Shown here piece by piece: positions 16,830-25,298 of a stretch of 64,000 nt of DNA. Location: the NCBI GenBank assembly GCA_013349435.1, contig DUZQ01000002.1, positions 26,909 to 90,908 on the forward strand, written 5' to 3'. The position numbers and the translations under genes are program-made. This DNA is from Planctomycetota bacterium. Its GTDB lineage: Bacteria > Planctomycetota > Phycisphaerae > Sedimentisphaerales > Anaerohalosphaeraceae. The notes beneath the pieces are model-generated. The model was given only the letters and a program-made list of their open reading frames with translations, was not told the origin of the DNA and did not search any database. The first letter of the stretch is position 1. The number at the start of each line of letters is the position of its first letter.

Positions 16830-18995
16830 TCATTTTACGGGAGTAAGCGAAAGCTTTGTCTCTTCCCGGGCTTTGATTTTTATCCAGACGATAAGAGCGG
16901 TATTCCCTTCAACGTCGTACTCAATACCGTACCGAAAATCTTTGCCCCTCGGAACCTTTCTTCCATCAATTGTCAAGGTCGCTTCGGCCGAGCCACAATT
17001 TTCAATAACCAGAGCAAGATTTTCCAGCGGCTCTTCTTTGCTCGCGGCAAACTCGGCTTCGAGTACATCCCCCTGTCTCTTTGCCTTCAGGATGTATGCT
17101 CTTTGAGTGTAATCATAACCCTCGCTTTCATAGCCGGAGCCTGCTACTTTAATCTCAGGCGGCCGGTTCCAGGACCTTGCAAGAGCAACAAGCGACTCGG
17201 CAGGCTTGTCGGTCATGCCGTAAAGAGCAGCCTGACCAGCCGGATCTCCCCAGCTCAATGACGAATGCGCCGTTCGGTCGGGTGCGTTTGCACTTCTGCC
17301 GTCCGAATATGTCTGGGCCACAGGCCAGTGATTCCACCACGGAAAATGTGAATACGCCGGCCTTACCTCAAGATTAAAAACATCAAATCCACCACCTTCA
17401 CGTAATATCATAAATGGCCTGAATTTGGACTTAAAGTTGGTCATTTGAATTACAGCTTCGTCAAGGTCAAATTCAGGATACCCGTGTTCCCAGGAGTAAG
17501 ATTTGCTCCGGCCATCCATATTCACCAATGTACACGCCTCAAGCTCGACATTATCCTCCGGCCTTGTCCCCGGCTCATTCAAAAAAATCGTCTCCTGCCA
17601 GCCCCCATAACCCGGCAGAACTTTTCTTACACTTACACCGTCAGGATAAATATAATACAACTCATTTCCCCACTCGCCGAAGCCCGTTTCGTTCGGTACA
17701 TCCTTCTGCCTGAACTTAACGTCCATCTGCAGATAACGCCAATTGACTACACAGCGGGCATCGTTACTTTCTATTATGGCAACCCGGCTGCTCCTGCACT
17801 GAGTATCGGACATGTGCTCGATACAGCCGGTGGGCATTTCCTCTCTCGCTCCGGCTCCTAAGAACCAGTTATTACCGGTCTCGCGGCTCTGGTCGGCCAT
17901 CCACTTGCCGTTCTCCGATACCAGACAGGCCGAGTACCGCGTCCCCCGCCAGAACATCACCTTCGTCGGCAGTTCATCAAACTGTACAACCACATCCATA
18001 TAATCCCCAACCGGCCAAATAGCGTCCCATTCAGGATAAAACTTCAGTCGCGTGTAGTTTGCACCAAATCTGCCAGAAGGCTTGACGGTCGGGAATTTCC
18101 GCGGTGCAAATTCCGGTATGTTTTCAGGCTTAACTGATTTATAGATGCTTTCAACCTCTTTGGCGCTTAGCGTTTTATCATAAACCTTTATCTCATCAAT
18201 GATACCGTCAAAAGTATATCGCGAAGGGTAAGTCGCCCAGTCGCGGATAGGCTCCGATGGAGCCAGGTCAACGCGGTTTTTGCCTATCCTGAAGCCCTTG
18301 TTCATATCACTGTAAGCGATACCGTAGTCAAACTGAAAATTGTTATAAGTACCCGCCGGCTTGCCGTCGATATATATGGCAAGACCCTCTTTAGCGTCAT
18401 AAGTCCCCACAACGTGGTGCCACTGATACAGACTAAGACCAAGTTTTGTCTTCGGATCGACCTCGGAATTACACTCATGCCAGACGCTTGTTGCATCGGA
18501 TATATGAAAGCCCAACCTTCCGCGTCCGTCAATGCCGAAGTAAAATCCGGTAATCTTATATTTGCCCACAGTCAGTATCGGCGCCCAGTTCCACGGATAC
18601 GCCCCCATCGCAATCCACGCCTCAATGGAAATATTCTTTACCGGTACTTCCAGCCCTTCGTCATCTTCATCGCGTCTGCGCCGCGACTCCCTCTGTCTGC
18701 TCTCAACATAGCAGCTGAATCCGTCGAACTTTATCGCCGAACCCGACACTCCCGGAACATATTTGGCCAGGCCTTTTATGCTATAGTCCGCCCCCGTAAC
18801 AATCTCTTCGGTGGATGCCCGCCGCATACGCTCACCGTAGCTGAAGCCCAGGTCCTTCTCGTCGTCAAAGCCCCAATAAAAAACCACTTTGCCTGAACAA
18901 AGCCGGGGCGATAACAATGCAAAAAACAGGCAAAAGACCGACAAGAATCGCTTTTCAGGAAAAATAAATGTTTTGATGCGCTTAACCATATTCAT
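16830..18995 (-). CDS. Secreted LamG-domain protein, function of C-terminal region unknown
   Basis: This 721-residue protein has an N-terminal signal peptide (cleavage near SG at about residue 35). A LamG/concanavalin A-like domain spans about 38-295, recognised from ISIEAWI, YQWHHVVGTYD, IYIDGKPAG and FDGIIDEIKVYDKTLSAKE. The remaining ~420 residues are rich in aromatic residues, predicted beta structure, and I do not recognise a family. A highly charged Arg/Glu/Asp stretch interrupts the LamG domain near residues 117-130, before VPVKNISIEAWI. LamG domains usually bind glycans. It is immediately upstream of a fucosidase lipoprotein, suggesting a joint role in glycan binding or degradation. 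Confidence 0.8.
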   Translation of the reverse strand: MNMVKRIKTFIFPEKRFLSVFCLFFALLSPRLCSGKVVFYWGFDDEKDLGFSYGERMRRASTEEIVTGADYSIKGLAKYVPGVSGSAIKFDGFSCYVESRQRESRRRRDEDDEGLEVPVKNISIEAWIAMGAYPWNWAPILTVGKYKITGFYFGIDGRGRLGFHISDATSVWHECNSEVDPKTKLGLSLYQWHHVVGTYDAKEGLAIYIDGKPAGTYNNFQFDYGIAYSDMNKGFRIGKNRVDLAPSEPIRDWATYPSRYTFDGIIDEIKVYDKTLSAKEVESIYKSVKPENIPEFAPRKFPTVKPSGRFGANYTRLKFYPEWDAIWPVGDYMDVVVQFDELPTKVMFWRGTRYSACLVSENGKWMADQSRETGNNWFLGAGAREEMPTGCIEHMSDTQCRSSRVAIIESNDARCVVNWRYLQMDVKFRQKDVPNETGFGEWGNELYYIYPDGVSVRKVLPGYGGWQETIFLNEPGTRPEDNVELEACTLVNMDGRSKSYSWEHGYPEFDLDEAVIQMTNFKSKFRPFMILREGGGFDVFNLEVRPAYSHFPWWNHWPVAQTYSDGRSANAPDRTAHSSLSWGDPAGQAALYGMTDKPAESLVALARSWNRPPEIKVAGSGYESEGYDYTQRAYILKAKRQGDVLEAEFAASKEEPLENLALVIENCGSAEATLTIDGRKVPRGKDFRYGIEYDVEGNTALIVWIKIKAREETKLSLTPVK

Positions 18996-19157
18996 TTCCC
19001 CTTATTCAGTATAACACCATCTTGCGGCTAAAACACCCAGGCAATCTTCGGTATCCACCCTGAACTACATGATAAAATCCATCTCCCTCAAACTATACTC
19101 TTGCCCATATAGAAAGTCAACTTTGTGATTATAATTCCCGGAAGCAATCTTTCTTGC

Positions 19158-20534
19158 TCAATTAACAAACCTTTTGATTATCTGCCGGGGCCTTACGTTT
19201 TCATCCAGGTCGCTCAGCACTTCTTCATTTTGCGCCTCAAGCAAACTACCAACTTCACGGAAGAATTCGTTTTTTTCCCCGGCGTCTTCAAAATTGTCCC
19301 GGGACCAACCGCTCGTATATCCCAAACCGGCTGCCCGCTGCAATACAGAATGGGCGTAAACGATATATGCACCTTCCAGAAAAACCGGCAAGAACGGTGA
19401 AAGCTCCTGCGAGTCAAAATCATCCACAAAACTTTGTCCCGGACTGTTCATCTCCGTCCCTGCCACAACCGGCAAATGCAGCTTCTCAGCAACTTCCAGG
19501 ACTCCACGGAGATTCTCAAGTTTTTTGCCGCTCAAACCCGGCGCGGCCTGCCGGCGGTACGGCACGCAGGCCGTGTAGCCCGGGTCGGGAACTACGCTGA
19601 TAGCCGCCGCTCCCCTTGCCATTGCAACTTCCAGAAGCCTTTCAATATCCTTCTCACCTTCCGATGTCCCGTCCAGCCAGGCAACAGCAGGTATCCCGCC
19701 CGCCGCAAGAATGAACTCATTCATCTTTTCCAGCTCTGGAAATGCGCCCCTGTCAGGTTGTACATAACCCACACCACCGAGCTTCATCGTTTTTGCCCTG
19801 ATTGTATTTAATAAAACCACATCCTCCGGTCCCTTGAACCCGGATACTTCCACACCTAATTTCTCAGACCAAAAGCCCGCCAACTCCGAGCCTTGGCCGA
19901 ACAAAGCTTTTGCCTTGCGGGCATAGGCAATACATAAATGCCGTTCGGTCGCATTGCCGGCGGGCGTTAAACACAAAACGTCTTTTTCATAATCCAGTTG
20001 CACCGGATTGAGATAATCGTTTACCCGCTTCATCAATCCAATATTTCTTTGCCGACTTGTTTTGCGAAGACCGGCTGAAAACTTTGCCTGTGCTCCGTGC
20101 AACCGGGCGCTTGGAAACCCTAAACCTATATGATAAGCAATCCCCGGCTCACCCGGCGAGTTAATCACCTTGTCTGCAAATTCCGGCACAAAAACCCGCG
20201 TCTCCAGGCCTGCGCAGGTTTTAAGACCCAACATCCCGCCCGCCTCTAGAAACTCATCAAGCCCGTCTAACACATCGAAGTCAACAATCCCGGCAACAGC
20301 CAAACCCGCCTTACGTGCCAAATATGCAATTTTGCTCGGCGAATAGCCGTAGCAGTTGTAAGAAAAAAAAGTATGACAATGCAGATTGACCGCCAGACCC
20401 GGCTCATAAAAAACAACCTCACCTGCTTTTGCCCTGTCGCACAGCACCGACAGAGCCTTATTTCTTTCATTTCTGTCGAAGCTGTCCAGCCTTTGCTCAA
20501 GTTCCTCAACCAAAAACGAACCTCCGCTGTGCAA
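19158..20534 (-). CDS. PHP-domain metal-dependent phosphoesterase-like protein
   Basis: This 458-residue protein has a PHP-fold start, VNLHCHTFFSYNCYGYSP (about 49-66), where the His-x-His pair would bind metal, followed by AGIVDFDVLDG and a Glu in AGLETRVF. PHP domains hydrolyse phosphoesters, as in histidinol phosphatase and RNase AM, or act in polymerase proofreading. Later His-containing strands such as HLPVVAGTEMN resemble the family's downstream ligands. The C-terminal part is longer than simple PHP phosphatases and not recognised. It stands alone on the strand, with 390 bases upstream containing a palindromic repeat. Substrate unknown. Confidence 0.72.
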   Translation of the reverse strand: MHSGGSFLVEELEQRLDSFDRNERNKALSVLCDRAKAGEVVFYEPGLAVNLHCHTFFSYNCYGYSPSKIAYLARKAGLAVAGIVDFDVLDGLDEFLEAGGMLGLKTCAGLETRVFVPEFADKVINSPGEPGIAYHIGLGFPSARLHGAQAKFSAGLRKTSRQRNIGLMKRVNDYLNPVQLDYEKDVLCLTPAGNATERHLCIAYARKAKALFGQGSELAGFWSEKLGVEVSGFKGPEDVVLLNTIRAKTMKLGGVGYVQPDRGAFPELEKMNEFILAAGGIPAVAWLDGTSEGEKDIERLLEVAMARGAAAISVVPDPGYTACVPYRRQAAPGLSGKKLENLRGVLEVAEKLHLPVVAGTEMNSPGQSFVDDFDSQELSPFLPVFLEGAYIVYAHSVLQRAAGLGYTSGWSRDNFEDAGEKNEFFREVGSLLEAQNEEVLSDLDENVRPRQIIKRFVN

Positions 20535-20925
20535 ATATATTTGTCTTTGATTTCCTTTTTGCTTGCGGCCGTATTATACGAACTGGAATTAATTCCTGCG
20601 CCCCTCTGTCATTCCCGCGAAGCTTGTCCCCGCGAAGGAATGTCACCCCTGCGGAGGCAGGGGCGGGAAGCGCCGAATCCAGATTATTTCCGCATCCAGG
20701 AACCGCGAGCGACTTACAAATCGGTGTTACACAGTGAACTGCTTCACAACAAGCGCAAATATTAAATCCAAATGGTATTACAAGATTACTCGAAAATATA
20801 TCATAACTGCACCCAAAACACAATTTCGGTAGCTGCATGGTTTCTTTGTTGCAAAACCCGGTTTGCTTATTGACGTGTTTTTTAAAGTCTATCGAGGTAA
20901 ATAAAAAAAGCAGGCAATTTTCGGT
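20535..20925. repeat. Intergenic region with palindromic repeat
   Basis: No gene is supported here. At 20610-20642 there is an inverted repeat with arms CATTCCCGCG and CGCGAAGGAATG, followed by a GC-rich stretch (about 20647-20690). It looks like one member of the dispersed palindromic family also seen at 45348-45428. The rest is AT-rich and featureless. It separates mcsB from the PHP gene. Confidence 0.6.
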
Positions 20926-21981
20926 TCAATTCCGGCAAAGTTTGGAGCGGATGATTTCGGCCCTGACGGCGTCTCTGCTGTCGGGGTCAAGTGGTCGGCC
21001 TTTGTTGAGCTGCAGGTGGGCCGGCTGGGTCAGCATAAAAAGCTCGTTTATCGTGGTGATGGAAATATTTTTGACCCTGCCGAGGTTGACACCCATGCGT
21101 ATCTGGCTGAGAAGAAAAAGCGCTTCCTTGGAGCTTATCAGCCGGGCGTTTTTCAGAACTCCAAGCGCCCTTTGAATCTTGTCGTCAACTGCGTTTTTCT
21201 GCTTGGTTAAAAGTTCGGCCCTGGCCAGTTTTTCGTACTCGACAATCCTGGGCACGATGGAACCGGAGAACTCACTGACGATGTCAAGCTCTGAGACGCC
21301 GAGTGTGATCTGGTTGGAAAGTTGGAAAAAATCGCCCACGGCATCGGTCCCTTCGCCGAAAAGACCCCTTATCGCAAGATTAGTATCACGGGCGGCATTG
21401 AAGAACTTCTCTATCTGACCGGTCATTTTCAGGGCCGGCAAATGCAACATTACCGAGACGCGAATGCCGGTGCCCAGATTGGTCGGGCAGGCGGTGAGGT
21501 AGCCGTATTCGCCGCTGAAGGCGTATTGAACCTTCTGCTCTATCATATCGTCGATGCGGTTGATTTTCTCCCAGCACTCTTTCAGTTGCAACCCGGCTTG
21601 AAAAACCTGAATGCGCAGGTGGTCTTCCTCGTTTATCATAGCGGTAAATGATTCGCTTGGGGCAATGATGACGCCACGAGGTCCTTTTCCGCGGGCATGC
21701 TGTCGGCTGATGAGGTGTCGTTCAACAAGTAAATCCTGCTCAAGAGAAGATGCATCCGCCATATTGACGAAAAAGACGTCTTCACCTATGTCAAGCGACA
21801 AAATAGCATCTTTTAATTTTTCCAGGACGTCTGTTTTTCGTTGCTTGGTAAGGCAGGGAAGAAACTCGAAACCCGCCAGATTGCGGGCCAGCCGAACACG
21901 TGAAGAGATGACAATATCGGCGCCCGGGCCGGAGCCGTCAAACCATTTGCTTATACGGCTGCTTAAATCGTTCGGTATCAT
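20926..21981 (-). CDS. mcsB: Protein-arginine kinase
   Basis: McsB (351 residues) is a phosphagen-kinase relative that phosphorylates arginines on proteins, marking them for Clp proteolysis and controlling the heat-shock repressor CtsR in Firmicutes. Visible features are SSRVRLARNLAGF near the N-terminus, the nucleotide-binding arginine region, and TACPTNLGTGIRVSVMLHLP in the C-terminal half. Its start overlaps the stop of mcsA by 4 bases, the standard mcsA-mcsB arrangement. No ctsR or clpC is in the operon, so the regulatory partner is elsewhere or absent. Confidence 0.93.
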   Translation of the reverse strand: MIPNDLSSRISKWFDGSGPGADIVISSRVRLARNLAGFEFLPCLTKQRKTDVLEKLKDAILSLDIGEDVFFVNMADASSLEQDLLVERHLISRQHARGKGPRGVIIAPSESFTAMINEEDHLRIQVFQAGLQLKECWEKINRIDDMIEQKVQYAFSGEYGYLTACPTNLGTGIRVSVMLHLPALKMTGQIEKFFNAARDTNLAIRGLFGEGTDAVGDFFQLSNQITLGVSELDIVSEFSGSIVPRIVEYEKLARAELLTKQKNAVDDKIQRALGVLKNARLISSKEALFLLSQIRMGVNLGRVKNISITTINELFMLTQPAHLQLNKGRPLDPDSRDAVRAEIIRSKLCRN

Positions 21982-22481
21982 TGCAGACGGTTTATCTCAT
22001 CTCTTAGTTTCGCTGCTGTTTCGTAATCTTCCGCTTTGACCGCGGCATCGAGCTTCTTGCGCAGCCCGAGCAGGCCAATCTGCTGCCTGGTGTCGTCGGG
22101 CACTTTTGAAGGGACCTTGCCGCGATGGGAGGTGTTTTGCGCCTGAGATTTTTCAATGATAGGCCGCAGTGCCTTGTCAAAAACTTCATAATCGGCGGGA
22201 CAACCGAGCAAAAGCTCTTTTCGGAAGCGTTTCAAAGTCATCCCGCAGTGCGGACATTCTATATCTTCTACTATCATCTCGTCAGAGCCGCCACCGGAAT
22301 AATGCTGCGTCTGAACAGCCAGCAAGGTACTCAACAACTCGTTGAGGGGTATCTGGTTCTTGACCGCCAGACCCTGCTGGTGAGCACAGGCCTCACACAA
22401 ATGCATCTCATGACGCTGACCGCCGTGAATTTCGGTCAGGTGGATGGTTGCTGTATTTTGCTTGCAAGACTGACACTGCAT
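21978..22481 (-). CDS. mcsA: McsA, zinc-binding activator of McsB
   Basis: This 167-residue protein has two CxxC pairs (CQSC at the N-terminus and CEAC near 33) plus a third CPHC near 75, which bind zinc. A C-terminal UvrB/UvrC-type helical motif (about 128-165, LRKKLDAAVKAEDYETAAKLRDEI) follows. McsA stimulates the arginine kinase McsB, and the 4-base overlap with mcsB supports this. It comes last but one in a five-gene minus-strand run: HD-like, coaD, queD, mcsA, mcsB. Confidence 0.92.
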   Translation of the reverse strand: MQCQSCKQNTATIHLTEIHGGQRHEMHLCEACAHQQGLAVKNQIPLNELLSTLLAVQTQHYSGGGSDEMIVEDIECPHCGMTLKRFRKELLLGCPADYEVFDKALRPIIEKSQAQNTSHRGKVPSKVPDDTRQQIGLLGLRKKLDAAVKAEDYETAAKLRDEINRLQ

Positions 22482-22577
22482 ATCATATCAACCCTTCTGG
22501 ATATATTATACCACATCGCAATTAAAATATCGACAATAAATTCCATCCACTGTAGCGACAAAACCAGCAAAACTTTT

Positions 22578-22958
22578 TTAGCCGGTGTATCTCGCCCAAC
22601 AACCCGCCGCCTCCGAGACCTCGACATATTGCAGTTTTACCCGCTCCGGCAGTAGTGGTTTGAGTTTGTCGTAAATATATTTTGCCACGTTCTCGGCAGA
22701 GGCGCTTGTCCCGCCAAAGCAGGCAAGCTCCTCCAGCCGGGCACCGTCGAGCAGTTGCGCCACCCCATTTATCTTAGCCCCCAACCAGTGAAAGTCAACA
22801 ACCAGGCCGTTTTCATCAAGTTCCTCGGCAGATACGGCCGAGCGAACGACCCATTTGTGCTCGTGCAGCGGTTCCACCTCGCAGCCCGGCATTGTCAGTT
22901 GATGACGTGCCGTAAAACTGGTCTGAACCGTAACAGTGAACAAACTATATCTCCGCAA
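22578..22958 (-). CDS. queD: 6-carboxytetrahydropterin synthase family protein
   Basis: QueD converts dihydroneopterin triphosphate to 6-carboxytetrahydropterin in queuosine and deazapurine synthesis; close relatives act on pterins. In 126 residues, zinc ligands are visible as His19 (ARH) and His32/His34 (LHEHKW), with the catalytic Cys26 between them. A TSASAENVA segment and a late Glu in VEVSEAAGCWARY complete the site. It is 22 bases downstream of coaD. No queC, queE or queF is in the window, so pathway assignment rests on family alone. Confidence 0.87.
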   Translation of the reverse strand: MRRYSLFTVTVQTSFTARHQLTMPGCEVEPLHEHKWVVRSAVSAEELDENGLVVDFHWLGAKINGVAQLLDGARLEELACFGGTSASAENVAKYIYDKLKPLLPERVKLQYVEVSEAAGCWARYTG

Positions 22959-22980
22959 ATGAATCTAAAATATGCGGTTT

Positions 22981-23481
22981 CTAATTCCCACCCATTTCTT
23001 TGAGGCGTTCTCTGAGGAGCTTGTAAACAGGGAGCGGGATGAGTTTGGAGACGTCCCCGCCCAACAGGGCCACCTGCCTTACCATTGTGGAGCTTACAAA
23101 TCCGTACTCCTCACTGGTCATTACAAAAACCGTCTCTATACCCGCTACAGAGCGGTTGGTCATTGCAAGTTGAAACTCATACTGAACATCGGTAAGATTC
23201 CTCAGGCCCCGAAGCATGACATCTGCCTCCTTCTGTGCGGCAAACTCCACCGTCAGGCAATCGTAGCTTTCCACAGAGACACGCGGCATATCGGAAACGA
23301 GCCGGCTTATCATTGCGACGCGCTCGGCTTGTGTGAAAAGCTCCTCTTTGACGGGACTTCGGCCAACGGCGATAATCAACTCATCAAAAAGCTTGTTGCC
23401 CCTGCCGATAACATCAAGGTGGCCGTTTGTAATCGGGTCGAAAGAGCCGGGAAAAATCGCCCTTACGGGTTTGTGCTCCAT
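22981..23481 (-). CDS. coaD: Phosphopantetheine adenylyltransferase
   Basis: CoaD catalyses the penultimate step of coenzyme A synthesis, joining ATP to 4'-phosphopantetheine. The 166 residues begin with the nucleotidyltransferase signature FPGSFDPITNGHLD, and the family's MLRGLRN and SEEYGFVSSTMVRQVA motifs follow. It is the second gene of the five-gene minus-strand operon, 14 bases after the HD-like gene. No anomalies are visible. Confidence 0.96.
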   Translation of the reverse strand: MEHKPVRAIFPGSFDPITNGHLDVIGRGNKLFDELIIAVGRSPVKEELFTQAERVAMISRLVSDMPRVSVESYDCLTVEFAAQKEADVMLRGLRNLTDVQYEFQLAMTNRSVAGIETVFVMTSEEYGFVSSTMVRQVALLGGDVSKLIPLPVYKLLRERLKEMGGN

Positions 23482-23495
23482 TGATTCACCACACC

Positions 23496-24206
23496 TTAAG
23501 AATCCGGCTTACTATTCAACGATTCCAGGATAGCATCTTCGAGGTCTTTGGCGGAATGTTCCGTGCCAAGCTGCATCATAAAGTACTTGGCGGCGGAAAA
23601 CCGTTTGGAAGCGAGTTTGCGGACAGACTCAATCCGAAAACCCTCCTTAAGCCTGGCCTCCCAGTAGCGATAATCGATTTTCCTTTGCCAACTGTCCAGC
23701 ACCTCTGAGGCGCCCCTGCCGTGAATCACATACCTGCGGAACTCGTTGAAAAGACCCACCGCCCCCATATCGTCAAGATTCCGGGCGTCGGAAAGGACCT
23801 TGGCCTCGGTCATATCGGTAAAACGGTTGCCCGATTCGATGATAATCCTGTTTATTTTGTCAATTTTCGGCCCGGCAAGAGCACCACTGAGCCTGTCGGA
23901 GACAATTTGTGTGGAAAAATCCAGTAAATCGCCCAAGGTAACATCTGCCAGGACAAACCTGGCTGCGGTATCTTCAGGGTCGGCATAGCGGGCAAAGCCG
24001 GCATCGGAAAAATATGCTCCCGCGGTCAGGCAAAAGCGGTCGATCGCCAATTTGGCCTCGGCCAGTTCCGGCAGTCTGCATATATGCTCGACATTGCGAA
24101 CCAGCCTTTGAGCGCGGTCCCAAAGCCAGTTGTCCTCCGTGCCCGCAAGGGTAGGCACCGTCAGAACCTGCCGGGCTATTTCTCTGATAACATCTGTTTC
24201 TGACAT
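23496..24206 (-). CDS. Helical protein, possible degenerate HD-domain
   Basis: This 236-residue mostly helical protein shows an arrangement like an HD phosphohydrolase: RNVEHICRLPELAEAK followed by FCLTAGAYFSDAGFARYAD, where a real HD enzyme would have H...HD-A/G. The tandem His-Asp is replaced (YFSDAG), and the later Asp motif is not obvious. It is therefore either an inactive relative or an unrelated helical protein. It leads the operon with coaD, queD and mcsAB. I do not assign a function. Confidence 0.5.
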   Translation of the reverse strand: MSETDVIREIARQVLTVPTLAGTEDNWLWDRAQRLVRNVEHICRLPELAEAKLAIDRFCLTAGAYFSDAGFARYADPEDTAARFVLADVTLGDLLDFSTQIVSDRLSGALAGPKIDKINRIIIESGNRFTDMTEAKVLSDARNLDDMGAVGLFNEFRRYVIHGRGASEVLDSWQRKIDYRYWEARLKEGFRIESVRKLASKRFSAAKYFMMQLGTEHSAKDLEDAILESLNSKPDS

Positions 24207-24683
24207 AACTAATCCGCTTTCAAAAATGTGTGCTTCTTTATCGCAGACCCGAAGCGTTTAGTCAAGTCTTTTTGCAAAAACACCTGAGATGTTGTGAAAC
24301 CACGTCCAGACTCCTCGTTCTACCGTCCCGATAAATCGGGTCTCAGAATGAAGGGTGTGTCGTTTTTGTTAAAAAAACATTAACATAAATATTTATGCGG
24401 GAAAAAGTGCTGAAGACTACTAAAAAAACCTACCACCTGGTCAATGACTCCAAATAAAGTTGGGCTGGGTATAGTCAGGAGCTTTTTGGCCCGATATTAT
24501 TTTGAATCGGTATCAAAAAAACCGCCTTAGCACCCACAGGCAAATATTTGTTATACTTTAATTGGCCGTTTATAAAAATTCGACCAAACTTTTCAATTAG
24601 TGTTGTACGAATGACCGATAGTTCTGATATAATGCAGCCGAAGTAAGCGTGCTTTATTGTGGCACGCCAATGGAAATCAGCAA
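24207..24683. other. Intergenic region between divergent genes
   Basis: There is no gene in these ~477 bases. A stem-loop CCCGAT-AA-ATCGGG lies at 24327-24340 in a stretch resembling the dispersed repeats (it is followed by TCTCAGAATGA). A 14-base perfect palindrome, CATAAATATTTATG, lies at 24384-24397 and could be a regulator site. The remainder is AT-rich leader DNA for the two divergent genes. Confidence 0.5.
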
Positions 24684-25235
24684 ATGACGAACCAGGCAAG
24701 AATTTCAAAAGTCCTAATATGTCTCGCGGCAGCCATGACCATCGGGGCAATGGTCCTGATGGCCCTGGACAGCAAGTCCCCTTCCGGAGGGGCTTTTAGT
24801 CTCACAAGTTACATCAACTTGAATCCAATCGAACAGGTGGCATTGACCGCCGGAACCACAGGCCCGGGTAAATGGAACCGTATTGAGGTGTGCTACAGCG
24901 GAACGCAGGCCGGCAACATCGGGCATTTGGCAAAGTTAGCCGGCCTTACAAGCGGCAGCGAACTAAATTACCACTTCGTCATTTGCAACGGACAGGGCGC
25001 AAGCGACGGGCACATCCAGGCAACCAGGAAATGGCGCCGGCAAAGACCTTGCCTGCCGACCGAAAACTGGTACGGCTCGGACCAGACTATCAGAATTTGC
25101 ACAATAGCAGAAAATTCAAGGAACGCTCCCACCGACTGCCAGATAAAACGTACCGCCGAGCTGACAGAAGAGTTGGCAAGAAAATTCGACATCCCCACCC
25201 GGCAAATCATATACCCCGACAACTGGCAACTGTAA
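24684..25235 (+). CDS. Amidase_2/PGRP-fold protein with lost zinc ligands, membrane-anchored
   Basis: From the ATG at 24684 (GGAA eight bases upstream) the protein has 183 residues; a TTG at 24657 is less likely. One hydrophobic N-terminal segment would anchor or export it. The rest follows the N-acetylmuramoyl-L-alanine amidase fold: NRIEVCYSGT, a HLAKLAG helix, LNYHFVICNGQGASDGHIQ, TIRICTIAEN and PTDCQ. The first zinc His is replaced by Cys, and the final His expected near IIYPDNW is absent. It may bind rather than cut peptidoglycan. It is a lone plus-strand gene between two minus-strand operons. Confidence 0.6.
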   Translation: MTNQARISKVLICLAAAMTIGAMVLMALDSKSPSGGAFSLTSYINLNPIEQVALTAGTTGPGKWNRIEVCYSGTQAGNIGHLAKLAGLTSGSELNYHFVICNGQGASDGHIQATRKWRRQRPCLPTENWYGSDQTIRICTIAENSRNAPTDCQIKRTAELTEELARKFDIPTRQIIYPDNWQL

Positions 25236-25298
25236 AGCACTCTGCAATACTCACGATGCCACACAGGATCCATTATAGGCCTGTTTGTGCTTTTGCTG

